NCBI GenBank assembly: GCA_003666325.1
Contig: QPIL01000123.1
Location: forward strand, 1 to 64,000
DNA length: 64,000 nt
Direction of reading: 5' to 3'
Source of the DNA: Methylococcales symbiont of Iophon sp. n. MRB-2018
Lineage (GTDB): Bacteria > Pseudomonadota > Gammaproteobacteria > Methylococcales > Methylomonadaceae
The notes below the pieces were generated by a model, which saw only the letters and a list, made by a program, of their open reading frames with translations, did no database searches and was not told where the DNA came from. The stretch's first letter is position 1, and each line of letters begins with the position of its first letter. Made by a program: the position numbers and the translations under genes. Shown one piece after another: positions 7,368-15,700 of this stretch.

Positions 7368-9032
7368 ATGTTGACAAAACTAACTGGCGGTATCGTTTAT
7401 GACCCTGCAAATAAAGTCAATGGCAAGAAAAAAGACATTTACATTGAAGATAGACGGATTGTGTCTAAGCCAAGAAATGTTGCGCCTGACCAAGAATATA
7501 ATATCGGTGGAAAAATAGTGATGGCAGGAGCCATTGATTTACACACGCATATTGGTGGTGGTAAGGGCAATATTGCCAGAATGCTGATGCCAGAGAGTCA
7601 CCGTATTGATCCCGTAGCGCATACTAACATTAAACGTGCAGGTACAGTACATGGTATGCCCAGTACTTTTACTACGGGCTATCGTTATGCGGAAATGGGC
7701 TATACCGCAGCCTTTGAACCTGCTGTATTACCGATTAATGCCAGACAAGCACATATGGAAATGGGTGATACGCCGATGCTGGATAAAGGCGGCTATGTGA
7801 TGCTGGGCAGTGATGATTTCTTTTTACGGATGATGACAGCTAATAAGGATCAACAAGCGATTAATGATTATGTGGCATGGACACTCCGTGCTGCCCAGGG
7901 TGTGGGGATTAAAGTGGTTAATCCTGGTGGAATCAGTGCTTTTAAATTTAATCAGCGACAGCTCGACCTAGATGAAAATAATACCCATTACAATGTCACC
8001 CCTAGGCAAATTCTAAAATCCCTGGCTACAGCCATTAAGGAATTAGGCATATCGCATCCCTTGCATGTTCATGGTAGTAATTTGGGTGTGCCAGGTAATA
8101 TTCAAACCACTCTGGATTCCATTGCAGGTGTTGAAGGCTTGCCCATGCATTTAACCCATGTTCAGTTCCATAGCTATGGCACAGAAGGGGATTTTAAATT
8201 TTCTTCAGGCGGTGCAGAGCTTGCAGAAGCCATCAATAAAAATAACAACGTATCGGTCGATGTCGGTCAGATCATGTTTGGTCAAACCATTACTGCATCG
8301 GGTGATAATCAACGTCAGTATGCCAATCGCGGGATTTCATCGCCTAATAAATGGGTCTGTATGGATATTGAATGTGATGCCGGTTGTGGTCTTGTACCTT
8401 TTAAATATAAAGATCAGAATTTTGTTAATGCATTGCAGTGGGCGATTGGACTGGAAATATTTTTATTGGTTAAAGACCCATGGCGTATTTTCTTAACTAC
8501 AGATCATCCTAATGGTGCTCCTTTTACCTCATATCCGCATTTAATTCGACTGTTAATGGATAAAAGTTTTCGCAATGATATGTTGGCAACCATCCATCCT
8601 GAAGCACAAAAAATGACCACATTGGGTGCCATTGACCGTGAATATTCTATGCAGGAAATCGCTATTCTTACACGCGCCGGTGCAGCTAAAATTACTGGGC
8701 TAGAAAATCGAGGCGCATTAGGCAAAGGTGATTTTGCAGACATTACCGTTTACACTGAAAATGATAACCGTGAAAAAATGTTTGAAAAACCAGATTACGT
8801 TTTTAAAGATGGAGAATTAGTGGTTAAAGATGGTGAGGTGGTTAAAGTCGTCTGGGGAACCACCCATATAGTCAGACCTGATTATGATAAATCGATAGAA
8901 AAAGATTTGAAGAAATACTTTGACCGCTTTATGACTATGAAAGTAGGAAACTTTACCATTAGCGATGATGAAATAACCGAAGATGGGCGGGGTAGTTTGA
9001 CGGTGCATCCAACCGTGGGAGAAAAAACATGA
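7368..9032 (+). CDS. fhcA: Formyltransferase/hydrolase complex subunit FhcA
   Basis: This 554-residue amidohydrolase-fold protein is homologous to formylmethanofuran dehydrogenase subunit A. The metal-binding motif AIDLHTHIGGG places H59 and H61. Further metal-site regions are HVHGSNLGVPGN, THVQFHSYG and FLTTDHPNGAP. FhcA is the catalytic hydrolase of the complex, cleaving the formyl group from the methylofuran carrier to give formate. The gene follows fhcB by one base and its last four bases (ATGA) overlap the fhcD start, so translation is probably coupled. Length and order agree with an intact functional subunit. Confidence 0.95.
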   Translation: MLTKLTGGIVYDPANKVNGKKKDIYIEDRRIVSKPRNVAPDQEYNIGGKIVMAGAIDLHTHIGGGKGNIARMLMPESHRIDPVAHTNIKRAGTVHGMPSTFTTGYRYAEMGYTAAFEPAVLPINARQAHMEMGDTPMLDKGGYVMLGSDDFFLRMMTANKDQQAINDYVAWTLRAAQGVGIKVVNPGGISAFKFNQRQLDLDENNTHYNVTPRQILKSLATAIKELGISHPLHVHGSNLGVPGNIQTTLDSIAGVEGLPMHLTHVQFHSYGTEGDFKFSSGGAELAEAINKNNNVSVDVGQIMFGQTITASGDNQRQYANRGISSPNKWVCMDIECDAGCGLVPFKYKDQNFVNALQWAIGLEIFLLVKDPWRIFLTTDHPNGAPFTSYPHLIRLLMDKSFRNDMLATIHPEAQKMTTLGAIDREYSMQEIAILTRAGAAKITGLENRGALGKGDFADITVYTENDNREKMFEKPDYVFKDGELVVKDGEVVKVVWGTTHIVRPDYDKSIEKDLKKYFDRFMTMKVGNFTISDDEITEDGRGSLTVHPTVGEKT

Positions 9033-9925
9033 TCATCAATGGGGTAACAATTGATGCGACTTTTGCTGAAGCCTTTGCAATGAAAGCAACGCGAGCGATT
9101 ATCACTGCCCAAAATGAAAAATGGGCAATGATTTCAGCACAAGCCATGACCGGTTTTGCTACATCGGTGATTGCCTGTGGTTGTGAAGCAGGTATAGAGC
9201 GTACTTTATTACCCTCAGAAACGCCAGATGGTCGCCCTGGAGTATCTGTTTTGATTTTTGCCATGGGTGGAAAAGGTTTAGCGAAACAATTGGAAACAAG
9301 AGCTGGGCAGTGCGTATTAACTTCACCTACTTCTGCATTATTTGCCGGTATTGATGAAGGAGTGCAAATTCCTTTAGGCAAAAATCTGCGTTATTTTGGT
9401 GATGGTTTTCAAGTGTCTAAAAAAATCGCTGGCAAACGTTATTGGCGCATACCAGTAATGGACGGTGAGTTTTTAACCGAAGCAACCACAGGACGCGTTG
9501 AAGCCGTTGGTGGAGGTAACTTTTTAGTACTCGCCAAATCACAGCCGCAAGCGTTAGCTGCTTGTGAAGCAGCGATTGAAGAAATGCGCAAGTTAGCTAA
9601 TGTGATTATGCCATTCCCAGGTGGCGTGGTGCGCTCAGGTTCTAAAGTCGGTTCAAAATACCCAGCTTTAGGTGCTTCCAGTAATGATGCTTTTTGCCCC
9701 ACTTTAAAAGGTATGACCAAAACAGAATTACTGCCAGAATGTGAATCAGTCATGGAAATAGTCATTGATGGTTTAACTAAAGAAGATATTGATATAGCGA
9801 TGAGAGCAGGTATTCAAGCGGTGTGTGATCTGGGTGCAGAAGAGGGAATCCAAAGAATTAGCGCAGGGAACTATGGCGGTAAATTAGGCCCATTTCACTT
9901 TCACTTGCAGGAGATTATGGCATGA
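9029..9925 (+). CDS. fhcD: Formylmethanofuran:tetrahydromethanopterin formyltransferase FhcD
   Basis: This 298-residue protein matches the Ftr family: the N-terminus reads MIINGVTIDATFAEAFAMKA, followed by ACGCEAGIE and PSETPDGRPGV, all conserved Ftr segments. It transfers the formyl group between H4MPT and the methanofuran analogue within the Fhc complex. Full length for the family. It overlaps fhcA at its start and fhcC at its stop, in each case by ATGA, indicating one translationally coupled unit. Confidence 0.95.
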   Translation: MIINGVTIDATFAEAFAMKATRAIITAQNEKWAMISAQAMTGFATSVIACGCEAGIERTLLPSETPDGRPGVSVLIFAMGGKGLAKQLETRAGQCVLTSPTSALFAGIDEGVQIPLGKNLRYFGDGFQVSKKIAGKRYWRIPVMDGEFLTEATTGRVEAVGGGNFLVLAKSQPQALAACEAAIEEMRKLANVIMPFPGGVVRSGSKVGSKYPALGASSNDAFCPTLKGMTKTELLPECESVMEIVIDGLTKEDIDIAMRAGIQAVCDLGAEEGIQRISAGNYGGKLGPFHFHLQEIMA

Positions 9926-10734
9926 GTGCATTAACACTAACCATGAAGACTCGACTTGACCAGCGTGTTGATATGTCACCCCTAGTGTGTAATAAATTGG
10001 AAGGCGTGAGCGTTACTGACATTGCCGCCATTGAATTACAAAATGGTAAAAGCAAGATTCGTGTTGATAGTCTATTTGCTATCAAAGGTTCTGACACTAA
10101 AAACTTGGTCATTCAAGGTAGTTTTTTCAAGCTGGATTTTATTGGAAAAGAATTAGATGGAGGGACTATTACTGTTAATGGTGATGTGGGTGCTTATTTA
10201 GCACAAGAAATGAAATCTGGAACGATAAAAGTCAAAGGCAACGCAGGATTATATGCAGCTTGCGAAATGAAAAATGGTTATCTTGAAATAACAGGAGACA
10301 GTGGGGATTTTCTGGCATCAGCTTTACCCGGTAATAAACAAGGCATGAAGGGTGGTACCGTTTTAGTCAAAGGCAATGTTGGAGAACGCGCAGGTGATCA
10401 TATGCGTAGAGGGACTGTATTGATTGAAGGTAACGCGGGTGATTATTGTGGCTCCAGAATGGTCGCTGGGACGATTGCTGTTATGGGACAAACAGGTCGT
10501 TATCTAGGCTATGCCATGCGCAGAGGAACACTGTTACTTTGGAATCAACCGCAATTAACAGCAACTTTTAATGACTGTGGTTCACATACCTTGGCATTTT
10601 TACCCATATTATTTGCATCGTTCAGACCCTTAAATTCTAAATTTGCTAGTGAAACTGAGGCGTTTAACAGAGTTCAGAAATATGCAGGTGATATGTCTGA
10701 GTTGGGTCGTGGCGAAGTGTTAGTGAAAATTTGA
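9922..10734 (+). CDS. fhcC: Formyltransferase/hydrolase complex subunit FhcC
   Basis: This 270-residue subunit consists mostly of a right-handed beta-helix with repeated G-x-x-G units (DGGTITVNGDVGAY, KSGTIKVKGNAG, KGGTVLVKGNVGERAG, RRGTVLIEGNAGDYCG), the GXGXG domain shared with formylmethanofuran dehydrogenase subunit C and glutamate synthase. It scaffolds the Fhc complex. It is the last gene of the cluster; no clear terminator follows before the Uma2 pseudogene. Confidence 0.95.
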   Translation: MSALTLTMKTRLDQRVDMSPLVCNKLEGVSVTDIAAIELQNGKSKIRVDSLFAIKGSDTKNLVIQGSFFKLDFIGKELDGGTITVNGDVGAYLAQEMKSGTIKVKGNAGLYAACEMKNGYLEITGDSGDFLASALPGNKQGMKGGTVLVKGNVGERAGDHMRRGTVLIEGNAGDYCGSRMVAGTIAVMGQTGRYLGYAMRRGTLLLWNQPQLTATFNDCGSHTLAFLPILFASFRPLNSKFASETEAFNRVQKYAGDMSELGRGEVLVKI

Positions 10735-10767
10735 GCATATAGACTAAGGATTTTATAGCGATTTAAA

Positions 10768-10985
10768 ATGACAGCAGTCGCAGAACCATTAAAAATAAAC
10801 ATCACCGATTATCTAGCTGCTGAACAGGCAGGTGATACTAAGCCCGAATATGGCAATGGAGATGTTTATGCTATGGCAGGTTCCAGACAAGAGGTTTGGC
10901 TTTGTTTGCCGAGCAAGAAAGTTTTAATTCCATTGGATTAAATTTAACACGGACAGACATTTATCAGGATGTTGCGTTTAATTGA
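10768..10985 (+). pseudogene. Uma2-family (DUF820) endonuclease-like pseudogene
   Basis: The first frame from ATG 10768 reads MTAVAEPLKINITDYLAAEQ, then GDTKPEYGNGDVYAMAGS, the typical N-terminus of Uma2 proteins, but stops after 58 codons. In another frame the end reads FAEQESFNSIGLNLTRTDIY followed by QDVAFN, resembling the Uma2 C-terminus (ELDSFRSIGLALTLEQIYEDVEF-like). The central PD-(D/E)XK-like core, more than 100 residues, is deleted. Uma2 genes are scattered, mobile-like families of unclear function. Confidence 0.65.
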
Positions 10986-11011
10986 CGAATTTTTGTTTAT
11001 TTTTTTAAAAT

Positions 11012-12712
11012 ATGAGTAATAAAAAAATTATGGATAGATCTCATTTAAGAGGTGATTTTTTTGGTGGCATAACTGCCGCTGTTGTTGCTTTGCCTTTAGC
11101 TTTAGCTTTTGGTTTGCAATCAGGAATGGGAGCTATTGCCGGTCTTTATGGTGCTATTGCCATTGGCATGATTGCCGCTTGGTTTGGAGGCACCCCCACA
11201 CAAATCAGTGGGCCAACAGGTCCTATGACGGTGGTTTCTGCTGTCGTGATTGCAAGCGTAATAGAAACAAATGGTGGTGGCATTGAATCAACATTCGGTA
11301 CCATTATGTTTATCTTTCTGCTATCAGGCATATTTCAGATTTTACTAGGCGTATTTAAAATAGGGCAATATATTCGCTATATGCCATATCCAGTGGTTTC
11401 GGGATTTATGAGCGGTATTGGCGTTATCATCATTGTGTTGCAGATATTCCCTTTTCTAGGCCATACATCACCTAAAAAAATAACTCAGATTTTCTCAGAA
11501 TTAGCTAATATCATCCATGATATAAATATAGATTCAGTGGGTTTGGCATTAGCAACCATTGCAACTATCTATATTTTCCCACGATTAACTAGATTAATAC
11601 CCAGTGCATTAATTGCATTAGTTGGACTGACTCTTATTTCTACCATTATGGGTCTTGATGTCAGAATTATTGGCGATATTCCTGAAGGTTTGCCTGCATT
11701 AAAAATAGATGCTTTGATGAATGTTGATTTTAGCCATCCTATGCTACTTATTATTCCTGCATTAACACTGGCAGCATTAGGCACAATTGACTCCTTATTA
11801 ACATCAATTGTTGCCGACAATATGACTAAAACCCAACATAACAGTAATAAAGAATTAATTGGTCAGGGCTTGGGTAATATGGGGGCAGCATTAATCGGTG
11901 GTATACCCGGTGCAGGCGCAACCATGCGTACGGTTGTAAATATTAATTCAGGTGGAAAAACTCGACTTTCTGGTGTTATCCATAGTTTGGCATTATTGAT
12001 TGTTTTACTCGGTGCTGGAGCTTATGCCAGATTAATTCCATTACCAGTATTAGCAGGTATTTTGATTACTGTGGGCATTGGTATTATTGACTATAAAGGG
12101 ATTAAACATATTGTTCATGTGCCGAAAACAGATTCAATCGTTATGCTCATTGTCTTGTCAATGACCGTTTTTGTGGATTTATTGCAAGCGGTAGCTGTAG
12201 GTATGGTACTTGCCTCAATTTTGTTTATGAAAAAAATGAGCGATATTGTTGAACAAAACAGCTCAACAGGCTCAGTTGATAACTTTGTACGTGAAGAAAT
12301 ATGGAGCGATGAAACTGATATTTCTGAACACGTTAGAGAGCAAGTTTATATTAAACATTTTGACGGCCCTATTTTCTTTGGTTTTGCCTCTAAGTTCCAA
12401 GAAATACTAGGCTCCTTACCTAAAGTGACTGTCGTTATTATTCGTATGGGGCTGGTGCCTTATATTGACCAGTCAGGTATCTACGCACTTGAAGATGCCG
12501 TGATAGCCTTGAAAAAAAGAGGAATTACTGTGTTAATAACAGGGATTCAGGATCAGCCAAAGGATATGCTTAGTAGAATTAATTTTATTCCCAATTTAAT
12601 CCCTGAAGAACATTTGTTTGATGAATTTTTACACTGTATTTCTCAATTAGAGAAGGGTGCGGTTGAGTCCGACCCTGAAACCTCAAAAAGTATAATATGG
12701 AATTTGGGATAG
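11012..12712 (+). CDS. SulP-family anion transporter with STAS domain
   Basis: This 566-residue protein has the SulP transmembrane core starting LRGDFFGGITAAVVALPLAL, with the conserved GGIPGAGATMRTVVNINSGG-type segment near residue 300, and a C-terminal cytoplasmic STAS domain from about residue 440 (VYIKHFDGPIFFGFA, MGLVPYIDQSGIYAL). SulP members carry sulfate, bicarbonate or other anions; BicA-like bicarbonate transport is possible but not shown. The ATG lacks a clear ribosome-binding site. It ends 10 bases before an ATP synthase a-subunit gene on the same strand, which is an unusual partner. Confidence 0.9.
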   Translation: MSNKKIMDRSHLRGDFFGGITAAVVALPLALAFGLQSGMGAIAGLYGAIAIGMIAAWFGGTPTQISGPTGPMTVVSAVVIASVIETNGGGIESTFGTIMFIFLLSGIFQILLGVFKIGQYIRYMPYPVVSGFMSGIGVIIIVLQIFPFLGHTSPKKITQIFSELANIIHDINIDSVGLALATIATIYIFPRLTRLIPSALIALVGLTLISTIMGLDVRIIGDIPEGLPALKIDALMNVDFSHPMLLIIPALTLAALGTIDSLLTSIVADNMTKTQHNSNKELIGQGLGNMGAALIGGIPGAGATMRTVVNINSGGKTRLSGVIHSLALLIVLLGAGAYARLIPLPVLAGILITVGIGIIDYKGIKHIVHVPKTDSIVMLIVLSMTVFVDLLQAVAVGMVLASILFMKKMSDIVEQNSSTGSVDNFVREEIWSDETDISEHVREQVYIKHFDGPIFFGFASKFQEILGSLPKVTVVIIRMGLVPYIDQSGIYALEDAVIALKKRGITVLITGIQDQPKDMLSRINFIPNLIPEEHLFDEFLHCISQLEKGAVESDPETSKSIIWNLG

Positions 12713-12722
12713 GGTTAAAGCC

Positions 12723-13520
12723 ATGCGTATGACAGAACCTCAAACAAGCAATTCTGATATAGTAGCGTTACCTTCAGAGTATTCTATTTCTGCGCCAGAG
12801 GTTATTTTTCAAATGGGTTTTTTCCCTGTTACCAATTCTCTTATCACTTCATTACTATTTACTTTTTACCTTTCTATTATTGCTATTTTTGTTTCAAATA
12901 AGATGTCAATGGTTCCTGGGAAAGTCCAGGCATTGTTTGAGATCTTTTTTGAATATATTTTTAACATGACTGAAAAAATGGCAGCTAAGAATGTTTATTC
13001 TTATTTTCCATGGTTGATGACCTTTGTCTTATTTATTTTAGTGGCTAATTTATCCGCATTGTTACCCGGTTTTGCATCTATCGGTTTGTATAAGACGTTA
13101 GAAGGTGAAGCTGATCAGGTTTTTATCCCTCTATTCAGATCAATTAATTCAGACTTGAATATGACATTGGCGTTAGCTTTAATTTCAGTTTTCATTACCC
13201 ACTTTTTTGCCATACGCTCCTTAGGTATTGTCGGTTATTTGAAAAAATGGTTTTCTTTTAAAATGTTTGGTATCTCATTGTTTGTCGGCTTGCTAGAATT
13301 AATTGCTGAATTTACTAAAATTATTTCCTTGTCCTTTCGACTTTTTGGGAACATTATGGCAGGGAAGATTTTACTAAAAACCGCTAAATCATTTTTTCCT
13401 TTTATTATCCCATTACCCTTTTATTTTTTGGAAGTGATGGTGGCTTTTATTCAATCAGCTGTGTTTATGATGTTAACACTGGTATTTATGGTTATATTGA
13501 GTAAAAAGGAAGAAGATTAA
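12723..13520 (+). CDS. atpB: ATP synthase FO subunit a (FO-only cluster)
   Basis: This 265-residue membrane protein is F-type subunit a. The essential stator Arg is present in SLSFRLFGN (R206), with Q244 in AFIQSAVFMMLTLVF corresponding to the conserved helix facing the c-ring. It provides the proton half-channels. The sequence differs from the typical gammaproteobacterial atpB and has a loop with FRSINSDLNMTLALALIS seen in divergent FO families. A second in-frame ATG is at 12729. The gene is followed by c and b but by no F1 subunit genes. Confidence 0.92.
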   Translation: MRMTEPQTSNSDIVALPSEYSISAPEVIFQMGFFPVTNSLITSLLFTFYLSIIAIFVSNKMSMVPGKVQALFEIFFEYIFNMTEKMAAKNVYSYFPWLMTFVLFILVANLSALLPGFASIGLYKTLEGEADQVFIPLFRSINSDLNMTLALALISVFITHFFAIRSLGIVGYLKKWFSFKMFGISLFVGLLELIAEFTKIISLSFRLFGNIMAGKILLKTAKSFFPFIIPLPFYFLEVMVAFIQSAVFMMLTLVFMVILSKKEED

Positions 13521-13600
13521 AGCTAGTTAATTTACCAATAATATTTGCTATTTTCATGTAATAAAATCACTCGTTTTAGATACAAAGTAAGGAGAAAAAG

Positions 13601-13804
13601 ATGGGAAATTTATCAGCGGCAATTGCCATTGCGGCAGGTGTTTTTGGTCCTGCTATAGCCATTGGAATGATTGGGATGAAAGCCATGGAAGCAATAGGAC
13701 GTAACCCCGAAGTGCAGGAAAAAATAATCCCGGTGATGCTTTTAGGTATGGCATTTGCTGAAGCCATTGCTATATATGTCTTGATTATTGCTTTAACCAT
13801 CTGA
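13601..13804 (+). CDS. atpE: ATP synthase FO subunit c
   Basis: A 67-residue hairpin of two membrane helices joined by the conserved polar loop GRNPE (residues 33-37). The ion-binding carboxylate is E54 in GMAFAEAIAIY. The residue after it is Ala, and the usual Na+-type Gln and Ser/Thr ligands are not apparent, so proton use is more likely. A strong ribosome-binding site AAGGAG lies 7 bases upstream of ATG. It is short for a proteobacterial c subunit (about 79), further evidence that this FO is divergent from the housekeeping enzyme. Confidence 0.93.
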   Translation: MGNLSAAIAIAAGVFGPAIAIGMIGMKAMEAIGRNPEVQEKIIPVMLLGMAFAEAIAIYVLIIALTI

Positions 13805-13816
13805 TTCTAATTTTCA

Positions 13817-14326
13817 ATGTTAGAAAGAATGTTCAGCGATTTTGGCGTACAACCTATTTTATTGCTTGCTCAAATTGTGAATTTTTTAATTCTTTTTCTG
13901 GTTCTAAGAAAATTTTTATATCCTCCGATATTTAAAGTTTTAGAAGCAAGAAAGAATGGTGTTCTAAAAAGTCTTGAAAACGAAGATAAAATTGAACAGC
14001 GTCTTCTTGCCATTGAAAATGAAGTGACACAAAGACTCTCAGTGGCATCCAAAGAAGCTAATAAAATAATAGATACTGCGTCAAATACAGCGGATGAAAT
14101 TATTGCCAAGGCACACCAAAAGGGACAATCTGATATTGAGCTAATGCTTGAACAAGCACAATATACTATTTCCCAGCAACAAGAAGATATGAAAAAGGAA
14201 ATGAGCACAAAATATGCTCAGCTAGTTATTGTTGGTGTTGAAAAAATAACAAATAAAGTCTTAGGCGCCGATGATCATAAACGGATTATTAGACAACAAT
14301 TGAAAGATTTAGATAATAATTTATAA
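13817..14326 (+). CDS. atpF: ATP synthase FO subunit b
   Basis: 169 residues with one N-terminal membrane helix (ILLLAQIVNFLILFLVLRKFLY abbreviated; about residues 14-36) and a long charged coiled coil to the C-terminus, as in peripheral-stalk subunit b. It follows subunit c by 12 bases. An in-frame ATG at 13829 is preceded by AGAAAG and may be the real start. In a complete operon delta, alpha, gamma, beta and epsilon would follow; here none do. The b tail is long enough to bind delta/alpha, so it may once have served, or may still serve, a full enzyme. Confidence 0.9.
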   Translation: MLERMFSDFGVQPILLLAQIVNFLILFLVLRKFLYPPIFKVLEARKNGVLKSLENEDKIEQRLLAIENEVTQRLSVASKEANKIIDTASNTADEIIAKAHQKGQSDIELMLEQAQYTISQQQEDMKKEMSTKYAQLVIVGVEKITNKVLGADDHKRIIRQQLKDLDNNL

Positions 14327-14360
14327 AATAAAGCTATGCTATGGAAAGGACAATCCAGTA

Positions 14361-14586
14361 GTGAAACTGTTAGAAAGCACTTATAAAAAAGCGGTGAGTG
14401 GCTGTAAAAAAATGTTTAAAGTCATTGCTGATAAATGGTATTCACAGAGAATTTACGGAACAATTCTTGATCAAGCAGGAGAAATTTAGACTTGATAGTC
14501 GAGATAAATTATTATATGAGGTTATAATGCGATATTTTTTAGATTTAAAGAAAAATAATTATGATACTTTTTCTAAGTTTTTATAA
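14361..14586 (+). other. Short overlapping frames after atpF; possible broken gene
   Basis: Where atpH (delta) would be expected there are only two short frames: a GTG-started one from 14361 (MKLLESTYKKAVSG..., 42 codons) and a second, offset one from GTG 14398 to 14586 (62 codons, ending NYDTFSKFL). Neither is recognisable as delta or any other family. The offset frames could be halves of one gene split by a frameshift, or noise. I see no F1 motif such as GXXXXGKT here. Confidence 0.25.
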
Positions 14587-14617
14587 AGAATTAATAGGAT
14601 AGAAGGTGTGTTATTTC

Positions 14618-15676
14618 ATGGTTAGCAATTATTTTAATAAAGAAAAAACTAATACTTTCTTAGTTGTGTTTTTGCTACTTATATTAAGTGCGTGTGGCAA
14701 TGACTATGCAGAACAAGTTCAGAAAAACTATTTACAGGTTGAAAAAAACTTAGATACGCTAAAAGATAAACTCTATTTTGGCGAGTTAACGAATACCAAA
14801 ATCGTTGAGATTTATGCCAATAAATTAGCGGCGACAAAACCTGATTTCAGACCTATTGCAGAGGCAATGTCTAAGGATGCAACCCCAAAAGGGGCTTTAT
14901 TTCAGGGTTTGCTAAAACGATTAGCTAAAGTTAACCGTAACCCTGAAAATAAAAAGCAATTCCAGCAAGCTAGCGAATCTCTTATGTCAATTGATATAGG
15001 GGCTGATCCAATAGTTTTTAATGATGCATTGATAGATTTAATCAATACCATGGCTGAATTGTCTGACGGGCAGTTGGATACGGTTAGTATTCCTAAAGAT
15101 AGTCAGGCAGCTAATGTGCGAGGTGAAGCGATTACACCAGGCAGCTATTTAGTAGGTAATCCTGGTTATGGTGAATACCGACAAAATAATTCAGGACGAT
15201 CCTTTTGGCATTGGTATGGACAGTATGCTTTTTTTAGAAGTATGTTTGGTGGAGGGTATTATAATACTAGCCCCATCTACTATAACAGATGGAATAGACG
15301 ACCACATTATTCTTATTATAATGACTATGGTAGAGGCTCTTATGGTAGTAGTTATGACCGTAGGCAGACCTCGCAACGCAATACCAGTATGCGGAATAAT
15401 GGCTATAGACCTGCCACAAAACCTAAAAAACAATATGGTTCGGTTAAAGGGCGGCAACGGGTAAGCAGTTATAGTCGACAAAGATCAACTCAATCAAACT
15501 ACGTTAGAGATAAAAGCAGCGCTGGACGACATGCAGATAAAGCCACTAATAAACGTAGTTCCAGTTTTTTTGGCGGCAAACAATCATCTAATACAGCATC
15601 TAAACGCAGCTCTAGCTTTTTTGGTAGCAGTTCGCGCAGTAGTAGTCGTAGTTTTGGTGGTTTTGGTGGTAAATAA
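14618..15676 (+). CDS. Lipoprotein with Tyr/Arg-rich middle and Ser/Gly-rich repeat tail
   Basis: From ATG 14618 the protein is 352 residues with a lipoprotein signal ending LLLILSAC, so it is probably lipid-anchored. Residues up to about 170 are helical. A Tyr/Arg/Asn-rich segment follows (SYYNDYGRGSYGSSYDRR), then a basic low-complexity tail with the unit KRSSSFFG repeated (KRSSSFFGGKQ, KRSSSFFGSSS) and an end SFGGFGGK. The tail looks disordered and could bind polyanions or peptidoglycan. A GTG start at 14606 with AGGA six bases upstream is an alternative. The family is unknown to me, but it sits 24 bases before the DUF350 gene, so the two probably act together. Confidence 0.7.
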   Translation: MVSNYFNKEKTNTFLVVFLLLILSACGNDYAEQVQKNYLQVEKNLDTLKDKLYFGELTNTKIVEIYANKLAATKPDFRPIAEAMSKDATPKGALFQGLLKRLAKVNRNPENKKQFQQASESLMSIDIGADPIVFNDALIDLINTMAELSDGQLDTVSIPKDSQAANVRGEAITPGSYLVGNPGYGEYRQNNSGRSFWHWYGQYAFFRSMFGGGYYNTSPIYYNRWNRRPHYSYYNDYGRGSYGSSYDRRQTSQRNTSMRNNGYRPATKPKKQYGSVKGRQRVSSYSRQRSTQSNYVRDKSSAGRHADKATNKRSSSFFGGKQSSNTASKRSSSFFGSSSRSSSRSFGGFGGK

Positions 15677-15700
15677 CAATACAACACAAGGTTTAAAGCG

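Noticed and set aside
15168-15687. Frames overlapping the low-complexity tail of the lipoprotein gene
   Set aside because: Low-complexity DNA opens several frames at once; the main frame has the lipobox and the correct spacing to the DUF350 gene.
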